From the NCBI GenBank assembly GCA_947625995.1, contig CANQQN010000049.1, positions 1 to 11,493 on the forward strand: DNA of 11,493 bases, given 5' to 3'. The position numbers were made by a program, and so were the translations under genes. Position 1 is the first letter of the stretch. Each line of letters begins with the position of its first letter. Positions 1 through 5,199 of the stretch are shown piece after piece. This stretch comes from an uncultured Lachnospiraceae bacterium (GTDB lineage Bacteria > Bacillota > Clostridia > Lachnospirales > Lachnospiraceae). The notes beneath the pieces are model-generated. The model was not told where the DNA came from and did not search any database. It worked only from the letters and a program-made list of their open reading frames with translations.

Positions 1-857
1 TAATTGGCCGCACGGGCCGCTTCTTCCCTGTCAAGGGACTCTCCCCGCAGCAGATCCGCATACCCGATCACAGCGGTCATCGGCGTTTTCAGTTCGTGGG
101 CGAAGCTCCCCATAAACTGCTCCCGCCGTTCTGCTTCTTCTTTGAGCCGCAGGACACTCTGCTCCACCTGCCCGGCCATGATATCAAAGTCTCTGGAAAG
201 GTCCCCGATCTCATCCTTGGAAGAAATACCGGAACGGCAGGACAGATTTCCGGAAGCGATCTCCTTTGCGGCCGCCGACAGCCTGCCAAGGGGTCTGGTC
301 AGAACAGACGCCATAAAATACGAAAACAGCCCGCAAAGAACAAGCATCACAAGAAAAATCTTGATATAAGCCCGCTGCTCCTGCAGGCAGGTCTCATAAA
401 TATCCGAAAGACTCTTTCCGAGATCCAGACAAAGCCGGGACTCTCCCAGCTTGAGAGCTACCGTGGTCTGCACATATAAGGTTTCCCGGTCATCCCTGAA
501 ATATCCCAGCGCCATCTTGCCCTTCTGCGCCGGACGGGCCAGATCCTGAAAGCAGTCATTTGCCTCTCCGCGGGCGTACAAAAGACTTTCCCCGTCTGTA
601 AGCCTCACAAGGGGAAATGTATCTTCCTGCGCCAACTGCTTCAGGGAACCGATCAATTCCCGTTCGTTGGCCCAGCCCTCAATTCCGTTCACTGTCTCCA
701 GCGTTTCCAGAAGCAACCCGGACGCCTCCCGGAATGTTCGGGATTCCCTTTCCACAGCCTTCTGAAAGGAATCGGAGATCATCGCCGCGCCGCCTGCGCC
801 AAACAATAAAGACAGCAGGCTGACCATGGCCAGCGTGATCTTGAAGCGAAACTTCAT
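1..857 (-). CDS. Sensor histidine kinase, partial (N-terminal 285 residues)
   Basis: Membrane sensor kinase of a two-component system. It should autophosphorylate on His and pass the phosphate to the regulator encoded just upstream. Seen: a hydrophobic segment at about residues 6-26, an extracytoplasmic stretch of about 135 residues with no recognised fold, a second membrane segment at about 165-187, a HAMP linker (about 188-240), then the dimerisation/phosphoacceptor H-box SFAHELKTPMTAVIGYAD with His254. The HATPase catalytic domain lies beyond the window edge; the last complete codon is residue 285. The ATG overlaps the regulator's stop codon as ATGA, and GGAGGTGA lies 5 bases upstream of it, so the two genes are probably translationally coupled. 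The ligand cannot be told from the sequence. The kinase call is secure; the signal sensed is unknown. Confidence 0.93.
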   Translation of the reverse strand, partial: MKFRFKITLAMVSLLSLLFGAGGAAMISDSFQKAVERESRTFREASGLLLETLETVNGIEGWANERELIGSLKQLAQEDTFPLVRLTDGESLLYARGEANDCFQDLARPAQKGKMALGYFRDDRETLYVQTTVALKLGESRLCLDLGKSLSDIYETCLQEQRAYIKIFLVMLVLCGLFSYFMASVLTRPLGRLSAAAKEIASGNLSCRSGISSKDEIGDLSRDFDIMAGQVEQSVLRLKEEAERREQFMGSFAHELKTPMTAVIGYADLLRGESLDREEAARAAN

Positions 858-1513
858 GGCGTCACCTCCAGCCGGTAACCCACTTTATTTACTGCCCGCA
901 GCTGCTTCTCCCAGCCTACCTTTTTCCTGAGCCGCTGCACATGGAGATCCACCGTCTTACTGCCAAACTCCAGTTCTCCGCCCCAGACCTGCTCATAGAT
1001 CCGATCCCGATACAGCGCTGTGTTGGGCGTACGCGCGAACAACAGCAGAAGCTCATATTCTTTCGGGGTCAGGGCGATCTCCGCCCCGTCCCGCGTCACC
1101 TTCATGGAACGGGTGTCTATGGTCAGGCCGCCGATAGTAAAACAGGCGTCCGTTTTGTGGTAACGCCGCAGCACCACCTCCACACGGGCCAGCAGTTCCG
1201 CTATCTCAAAGGGTTTTACAATGTAATCTTCCGCGCCCATGCGAAGCCCCCGCACCCGGTCTTCCAAAGCGCCTCTGGCGGTGAGAAAGATCACCGGGAT
1301 CTCACATTCCCGGATATAAGGCATCAATTCAAATCCGTCTATCTTCGGAATCATAATATCCAGCAGGATCAGGTCAAATCCGCCCTCCTCGATCAGATCC
1401 GCGGCTTCTTTGCCGTCATAGGCGCACCTGCACCGGTAACCTGCTTTTTTCAGACTGAGCACCACCAGATCCGCGATGGCAGGCTCGTCCTCTACGATCA
1501 GAATCTTTATCAT
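854..1513 (-). CDS. OmpR/PhoB-family response regulator
   Basis: DNA-binding response regulator, 219 residues, the usual length for the family. The receiver domain (about 1-115) has the acidic pair E8/D9 (VEDE), phosphoacceptor Asp52 in LLDIMIP, Thr78 in FLTAR and Lys100 in the YIVKPF motif. The C-terminal winged helix (about 125-217) carries LTPKEYELL, the recognition-helix region KTVDLHVQRLRKK and the terminal GYRLE hairpin. The start is fixed by AAGGAGG 7 bases upstream of the ATG. It is the partner of the kinase that overlaps its stop codon. Three tandem 11-bp repeats lie immediately upstream of its ribosome binding site and could be its own binding site, as OmpR-family proteins bind direct repeats of about 11 bp. 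The regulon is unknown; neighbouring genes give no hint. Confidence 0.95.
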   Translation of the reverse strand: MIKILIVEDEPAIADLVVLSLKKAGYRCRCAYDGKEAADLIEEGGFDLILLDIMIPKIDGFELMPYIRECEIPVIFLTARGALEDRVRGLRMGAEDYIVKPFEIAELLARVEVVLRRYHKTDACFTIGGLTIDTRSMKVTRDGAEIALTPKEYELLLLFARTPNTALYRDRIYEQVWGGELEFGSKTVDLHVQRLRKKVGWEKQLRAVNKVGYRLEVTP

Positions 1514-1519
1514 GGCAAA

Positions 1520-1524
1520 CCTCC
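1520..1524 (-). promoter_or_regulatory. Ribosome binding site of the response regulator
   Basis: GGAGG, 6 bases before the ATG at 1513. It is a strong consensus site that fixes the start, and it sits about 15 bases downstream of the tandem 11-bp repeats. Confidence 0.85.
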
Positions 1525-1538
1525 TTGTCTATAAGGTA

Positions 1539-1571
1539 CATCCAAACAGCATCCAAACGGCATCTGAACGC
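1539..1571 (-). repeat. Three tandem 11-bp direct repeats, candidate response-regulator binding site
   Basis: On the plus strand the units are CATCCAAACAG, CATCCAAACGG and CATCTGAACGC, contiguous with no spacer. The first two differ at one position and the third matches the second at 8 of 11. OmpR/PhoB-family regulators are known to bind head-to-tail direct repeats with a period near one helical turn, so this is a good candidate autoregulatory site. A sequence TATAGA at 1528-1533 on the minus strand would place the repeats over a -35 region. However, transcription from it would start within or next to the Shine-Dalgarno, so operator function with a more distant promoter is equally possible. 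The repeats are seen; their role is inferred. Confidence 0.6.
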
Positions 1572-1593
1572 CCCGCCTGCAAAACAGCGCATC

Positions 1594-1631
1594 AAAAAGG
1601 AGGCTGCTGCATCTATTTTACAACAACCTCC
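1594..1631 (-). terminator. Rho-independent terminator-like hairpin in the leader of the response regulator
   Basis: Read on the minus strand, GGAGGTTGTTG (1631-1621) pairs with CAGCAGCCTCC (1609-1599). This gives an 11-bp stem with two G-U pairs around an 11-base loop, followed directly by TTTTT (1598-1594). On the plus strand the two wobbles become C/A mismatches, so the structure favours minus-strand RNA. It could end readthrough from upstream genes or act as an attenuator of the two-component operon. Confidence 0.65.
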
Positions 1632-1644
1632 GCATCTATAGCAA
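1615..1644 (-). promoter_or_regulatory. Candidate promoter upstream of the response regulator
   Basis: TTGCTA at 1644-1639 and TAAAAT at 1620-1615 on the minus strand, 18 bp apart, resemble a sigma-A promoter (4/6 and 5/6 matches). The -10 lies in the loop of the terminator-like hairpin at 1594-1631. A transcript starting here would begin inside that hairpin and could not form it, whereas one from further upstream could. Weak evidence on its own. Confidence 0.35.
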
Positions 1645-1710
1645 GCACCCGTATAGCGGTATATTTCCCAAAGATAAACACGATCCGCCTGCTCTAAACG
1701 GCAGGGGAAG

Positions 1711-1772
1711 AAAAAGCAGAACTTCCGGTATTTGTAAAAAAGTACGGCTGCGATATGTAGGTTCTGCTTTTT
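1711..1772. repeat. Perfect 12-bp inverted repeat, possible bidirectional terminator
   Basis: AAAAAGCAGAAC (1711-1722) is the exact reverse complement of GTTCTGCTTTTT (1761-1772), with a 38-bp spacer. In either direction the 7-bp GCAGAAC/GTTCTGC stem is followed by TTTTT. The minus-strand spacer can fold a smaller inner stem (CCGTA with TA-C-CGG). The large loop is unusual for a simple terminator; a small structured RNA or a degenerate mobile-element end is also possible. Confidence 0.5.
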
Positions 1773-1788
1773 GGTTATATTTTAAAAT

Positions 1789-1816
1789 ATGCGCCAACAG
1801 AAATTTGTTGACGCAT
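1789..1816 (-). terminator. Hairpin downstream of the methyltransferase gene, likely terminator
   Basis: On the minus strand ATGCGTCAAC pairs with GTTGGCGCAT: 10 bp with one G-T wobble, around an 8-base loop (AAATTTCT). It is followed by ATTTTAAAATATAA, a weak interrupted T-rich tail. It sits about 70 bases after the methyltransferase stop codon. A second, smaller GC-rich hairpin at 1849-1862, followed by GAATTTTT, lies between them. Together they plausibly end the long upstream transcript. Confidence 0.5.
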
Positions 1817-1886
1817 CAGACAGTTTCAGCACTTTTTCGGAAAAATTCGGGTCCCGCGGCCCAAAACCGGCCCTTCGGCATGATCT

Positions 1887-2765
1887 TCACATGATGCTCC
1901 ACCGGCCCGCCGCGCCGCAGGGCAGCACCAGTCCGGTTTCCGTCACCGGCAGCCCGATCTCGCCGGCCTCCACTCTGCCGCCGTACTTTCCGATCAGCGT
2001 CAGAGAAAGCATATAGGAAAGCACCGCAGGCGCAAGCCCCGTGGTGTAAGAATTAATCAAAAAGAACAACGGCCTGTTGGAAAGCAGTCTGGCGCAAAGC
2101 TTTACCAGCGGAAATACCGCGTCCTCGATCTTCCAGATCTCTCCTTTCGGCCCTCTGCCATAGGAGGGCGGGTCCATGATGATGGCGTCGTAGGTATTCC
2201 CCCGGCGGATCTCCCGCTCCACAAATTTGATACAGTCATCTACCAGCCAGCGGATGGGGGCATCCTCAAGCCGGGAAGCCTTGGCGTTTTCCTTCGCCCA
2301 GCCTACCATGCCTTTGGAAGCGTCCACATGGGTCACGGTAGCTCCGGCAGCCGCAGCCGCCAGCGTAGCGCCTCCGGTATAGGCAAACAGGTTCAGCACC
2401 TTCACCGGACGTCCCGCCAGACGGATCTTCTCACAGAACCAGTCCCAGTTTGCCGCCTGCTCCGGGAAAAGTCCCGTATGCTTGAATTTGAAAGGTTTCA
2501 GATGAAATGTCAGCTTCTTTTTATTCTCCAGTTCGTAGCTGATATCCCACTGCATAGGCAGATCGAAAAATTCCCAATCGCCGCCGCCCTTGCTGCTGCG
2601 GTGATAATGGGCGTTCTTTTTTTTCCAGCCTTTATGGACGCGCTTTGTATCCCAGATGATCTGGGGATCCGGCCGCACAAGCAGATACTTTCCCCACCGT
2701 TCCAGTTTTTCTCCCTTGGAGGTGTCGATCACCTCGTAGTCCTTCCATCTGTCTGCTGTCCACAT
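1887..2765 (-). CDS. Class I SAM-dependent methyltransferase, probably RNA-directed (RlmI/COG1092-like core)
   Basis: Transfers a methyl group from S-adenosylmethionine; the substrate is probably a base in rRNA. Seen in 292 residues: an N-terminal beta-rich part (about 15-95), SAM-binding motif I VLNLFAYTGGAT (123-134), the acidic residue Asp148 in THVDASKG, DD at 176-177, and motif IV DPPSYGRG (198-205). The DPP-aromatic motif and FAYTGG loop are typical of the RlmI/RlmL-type Rossmann methyltransferases, but the PUA domain found in E. coli RlmI is absent. The C-terminus GLPVTETGLVLPCGAAGRW looks intact. The start has AAGGAG upstream, and that ribosome binding site is the last, partial copy of the tandem repeat array lying between this gene and trmL. 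The exact target base cannot be assigned; it could be an orphan rRNA methylase. Confidence 0.85.
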   Translation of the reverse strand: MWTADRWKDYEVIDTSKGEKLERWGKYLLVRPDPQIIWDTKRVHKGWKKKNAHYHRSSKGGGDWEFFDLPMQWDISYELENKKKLTFHLKPFKFKHTGLFPEQAANWDWFCEKIRLAGRPVKVLNLFAYTGGATLAAAAAGATVTHVDASKGMVGWAKENAKASRLEDAPIRWLVDDCIKFVEREIRRGNTYDAIIMDPPSYGRGPKGEIWKIEDAVFPLVKLCARLLSNRPLFFLINSYTTGLAPAVLSYMLSLTLIGKYGGRVEAGEIGLPVTETGLVLPCGAAGRWSIM

Positions 2766-2775
2766 CCGTTTTTTC

Positions 2776-2998
2776 TCCTTCCAGCACAGCCCGCGCGGTG
2801 TCTCTGCCGCGCCGCCGTCACAGATCTTTCTTCCAATGCAGCCAACGCGGGGCTCTCTGCCGCGCCGCCGTCACAGATCTTCCTTCCAATGCAGCCCGTG
2901 CGGTGTCTCCGCCGCGCCGCCGTCACAGATCTTCCTTCCAGCACAGCCCGCGCGGTGTCTCAGTCGCGCCGCCGTCACAGATCTTTCTTCCAATGCAG
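2776..2998 (-). repeat. Tandem array of four 52-53 bp GC-rich repeats plus a partial copy
   Basis: On the minus strand the units begin at 2998, 2946, 2894 and 2841 (lengths 52, 52, 53, 52), with a 14-base partial copy at 2789-2776. Each full unit has the order CTG(CAT or TGC)TGGAAG, AGATCTGTGACGGCGGCGCG, then a purine-rich stretch and a CCGCG-type block. The first unit encodes the last seven residues and stop codon of trmL; the partial copy runs into the Shine-Dalgarno of the methyltransferase. Copies alternate between CTGCATTGG and CTGTGCTGG openings, hinting that a two-unit block was duplicated. Unit length is not a multiple of 3 and there are no unique spacers, so it is neither a protein repeat nor CRISPR. 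Confidence 0.9.
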
Positions 2999-3478
2999 CC
3001 GGTGCAGATCTCCCATAGACTGCAGGCATCCGAATTGATTCTGCCGCAAGGCCTCATACAACACGATTGCGGCCGCATTTGATAAATTCAGGGAACGGAT
3101 CGCATCCAGCATAGGAATCCGGATCGCCGTTTCCTCATGCTCCACAAGGATTTCCTCCGGAATCCCCGCGCTCTCCTTCCCAAACATAAGATAACAGCCC
3201 GGTTCGTAAGCTGCCTCCGTGTAGATCCGTCTGGCCTTTGTGGTAGCCATGTAGATCTTTGCGCCGGGATTCTTTTCCAGAAAATCCTGATAATTGACGT
3301 ACCGGGTCACATCAAGCTGTTCCCAGTAATCCATGCCGGCCCGCCTGATCTCCTTTTCGTTCAGGCGAAAGCCCAGAGGTTCTATGAGATGCAGCCTTGC
3401 GCCCGTCGCCACACAGGTACGGCCGATATTTCCGGTATTTGCCGGGATCTCCGGCTCATATAGCACGATATTAAACAT
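2975..3478 (-). CDS. trmL: TrmL-like tRNA (cytidine(34)-2'-O)-methyltransferase, SPOUT family
   Basis: 2'-O-methylates the wobble nucleotide of tRNA-Leu isoacceptors using SAM (known for TrmL/YibK). Seen: the three SPOUT trefoil-knot motifs, EPEIPANTGNIGRTC (8-22), YLMFGKESAGIP (96-107) and IRIPMLDAIRSLNLSNAAAI (119-138). The length of 167 residues is slightly above the roughly 155-160 usual for the family. The last seven residues, LHWKKDL, and the stop codon are encoded by the first copy of the downstream tandem repeat, so the C-terminus is probably repeat-derived or the source of the repeats. The ATG is 2 bases after the aminotransferase stop codon and has only a weak Shine-Dalgarno, which suggests translational coupling. 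Methyltransferase function is secure; the exact tRNA target is by family. Confidence 0.93.
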   Translation of the reverse strand: MFNIVLYEPEIPANTGNIGRTCVATGARLHLIEPLGFRLNEKEIRRAGMDYWEQLDVTRYVNYQDFLEKNPGAKIYMATTKARRIYTEAAYEPGCYLMFGKESAGIPEEILVEHEETAIRIPMLDAIRSLNLSNAAAIVLYEALRQNQFGCLQSMGDLHRLHWKKDL

Positions 3479-3480
3479 CT

Positions 3481-4665
3481 TTATACGTTCTTTCTGTCCT
3501 TTTGTTCCCGCAGACGGGTGATGAAATGATCGATCCGGTCCAGCGCCACCTTCAGATCTTCCAGAGAGTATGCGTAGGAGATCCGCAGGAATCCTTCCCC
3601 GCAGGCGCCAAAGGCCGTACCCGGCACCACCGCCACCTTTTCCGCTTCCAGAAGCTTTGTGGCAAATTCGTCGCTGGTCATGCCAAACTCCTGAATACTG
3701 GGGAATACATAAAATGCGCCGAAAGGCTCAAAGCATTCCAGCCCCATTTCTTGAAATCTGTGCATAAGGAACCGCCGTCTCTGATCGTAGGCCTCCCGCA
3801 TGTTCTGCACGTCGCCGTCGCCGTTTCTCAGGGCCGATACCGCCGCGTACTGGCTGTTGGTAGGCGCGCACATAATGGCAAATTGATGAAGCTTCAGCAT
3901 CTGGCTGATGATGGCTTCCGGCCCGCAGGCATAGCCCAGCCGCCAGCCTGTCATGGCGTGGGATTTGGAAAACCCGTTGATCAGGATCGTGCGCTCCTGC
4001 ATTCCCGGCAGGGAGGCGATAGAGGTATGCGTGTGGCCATATGTAAGCTCACTGTAAATCTCGTCCGAGAGCACAAACAGATCGTGCTCCCGCACCACCT
4101 CCGCAATAGGCAGAAGCTCTTCCTTGGTCATGATGGCGCCTGTGGGATTGTTCGGGAACGGAAGCACCAGAATCTTTGTCTTCGGCGTAATGGCGGCCTC
4201 CAGTTCCTCCTTCGTCAGCTTAAACTCGTTTTCCGCCTTCAGTTGAATGATAACAGGAACGCCGTCCGCCATATAAGCGCAGGGCAGGTAGGAAACATAA
4301 CTAGGCTGGGGGATCAGCACCTCGTCGCCGGGGTCCAGCATAGCGCGAAAAGCAAGGTCAATGGCCTCGCTTCCCCCTACCGTCACAAGGGTCTCTTTTG
4401 CGGGGGAATAGGAAATGCCCTGTCTGCGCTTTAAATATCTGCAGATCTCCTCCCGAAGCTCCATAAGTCCGGAATTGGACGTATAAAACGTCCTTCCTCT
4501 CTCCAGCGAGTAAATGCCCTCGTCCCGGATGTGCCAAGGGGTGTCAAAGTCCGGCTCGCCCACGCCCAAAGAAATGGCGTCCTTCATCTCGCTGACAATA
4601 TCAAAAAACTTACGGATACCGGAGGGCTCCACATTTTTTATCTTTTTGTTCAGGGGGTCTCTCAC
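3481..4665 (-). CDS. PLP-dependent class I/II aminotransferase
   Basis: Moves an amino group between an amino acid and a 2-oxo acid; cytoplasmic. The 394 residues are full length for fold-type I aminotransferases. Seen: the substrate-side loop GVGEPDFDTP (34-43), SNSG at 63-66, the PLP phosphate-region GGSEAI (97-102), Asn173 in PNNPTG, Asp201 and Tyr204 in SDEIYSELTYG, the Schiff-base Lys234 in GFSKSHAMTGWRLGY, Arg242, and the substrate-carboxylate Arg361 in FLRISYAYS. Among characterised groups it resembles PatA/aromatic-type aminotransferases, but the amino donor is not decided by these motifs. The start is GTG, overlapping the Lrp regulator stop as GTGA; the next Met is residue 28, inside the fold. 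The tight coupling to an Lrp/AsnC gene suggests amino-acid-responsive control. Confidence 0.92.
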   Translation of the reverse strand: MRDPLNKKIKNVEPSGIRKFFDIVSEMKDAISLGVGEPDFDTPWHIRDEGIYSLERGRTFYTSNSGLMELREEICRYLKRRQGISYSPAKETLVTVGGSEAIDLAFRAMLDPGDEVLIPQPSYVSYLPCAYMADGVPVIIQLKAENEFKLTKEELEAAITPKTKILVLPFPNNPTGAIMTKEELLPIAEVVREHDLFVLSDEIYSELTYGHTHTSIASLPGMQERTILINGFSKSHAMTGWRLGYACGPEAIISQMLKLHQFAIMCAPTNSQYAAVSALRNGDGDVQNMREAYDQRRRFLMHRFQEMGLECFEPFGAFYVFPSIQEFGMTSDEFATKLLEAEKVAVVPGTAFGACGEGFLRISYAYSLEDLKVALDRIDHFITRLREQKDRKNV

Positions 4666-5153
4666 GGCGTCACCAACATCCTTTCGTCTTCTTTCTTCCG
4701 GGACATGACCGTACCATGATCCTTATACTTTTTCAAAATGAAATAGGTGGCCGTGCTCAAAACGGATTCCAGTGTGGAAAGCTTGTCAGACACAAACTGG
4801 GACACCTCCCGCAGGGTCTTCCCGTCGATGGTCACCAGCAGGTCGTAGCCGCCGGAGATCAAATACACGGACTGCACTTCCGGATAATTGTAGATACGCT
4901 CCGCAATATTGTCAAAGCCCTGTCCTCTCTGAGGCGTCACCCGCACCTCGATCAGCGCCGTCACTTTTTCATTGTTTGTCTTTTCCCAGTTGATCATGGT
5001 ATGGTAACCGCAGATGATCTCTTCCTTCTCCATGTTCGCGATCTCATTGGCCACCGCGGCTTCCTCCATGCCGAGGATGACGGCCAACTCATGGAGATCT
5101 ACCCGGCTGTTTTTTTCGATAAAATGCAGAATCTTTTCTCTTGCTTCATTCAT
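4662..5153 (-). CDS. Lrp/AsnC-family transcriptional regulator
   Basis: Amino-acid-responsive DNA-binding regulator. The 163 residues match the family. An N-terminal winged HTH (about 4-50) is followed by the RAM effector/oligomerisation domain (about 64-140) with YLISGGYDLLV at 97-107. The open frame extends upstream to 5336, but I chose the ATG at 5153. GGAAGGAG lies 9 bases upstream of it, the protein then begins exactly at the HTH, and the longer form would overlap most of the last 140 bases of the AIR-synthase-like gene with non-family sequence. The stop overlaps the GTG start of the aminotransferase, so the regulator and enzyme are translationally coupled and probably function together. 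The ligand is not evident. Confidence 0.92.
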   Translation of the reverse strand: MNEAREKILHFIEKNSRVDLHELAVILGMEEAAVANEIANMEKEEIICGYHTMINWEKTNNEKVTALIEVRVTPQRGQGFDNIAERIYNYPEVQSVYLISGGYDLLVTIDGKTLREVSQFVSDKLSTLESVLSTATYFILKKYKDHGTVMSRKKEDERMLVTP

Positions 5154-5199
5154 GACAGTATACTCCTTCCGTTTTTTTCTATAGGAATACTTGGTGTTC

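Larger units (their letters stand above)
1514..1886. other. Gene-free intergenic region between the methyltransferase and the two-component operon
   Basis: I see no credible coding sequence here on either strand. Reading in the direction of transcription it holds a small GC-rich hairpin (1849-1862), a 10-bp stem-loop (1789-1816), a perfect 12-bp inverted repeat (1711-1772), two copies of GCTATA 15 bases apart near 1640-1660, a terminator-like hairpin (1594-1631), three tandem 11-bp repeats (1539-1571) and the ribosome binding site of the regulator. It separates two transcription units. Confidence 0.7.

Noticed and set aside
1711..1772. Insertion-sequence remnant
   Set aside because: No target-site duplication or transposase trace was seen; kept only as an inverted repeat.
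2729..2944. Small minus-strand protein, and plus-strand frames, running through the repeat array (2328-3082)
   Set aside because: The 52-bp period is not a multiple of three, so every frame is a shifting translation of the repeats; there is no family resemblance, and these frames overlap the real methyltransferase and trmL genes.
2776..2998. CRISPR array
   Set aside because: Units are contiguous with no unique spacers, the repeats are 52-53 bp, and no cas genes are visible.
3502..4434. Plus-strand open frame opposite the aminotransferase, and the similar one at 6392-7594 opposite the GH13 gene
   Set aside because: Both are antisense to genes with intact catalytic motifs and show biased shadow composition.
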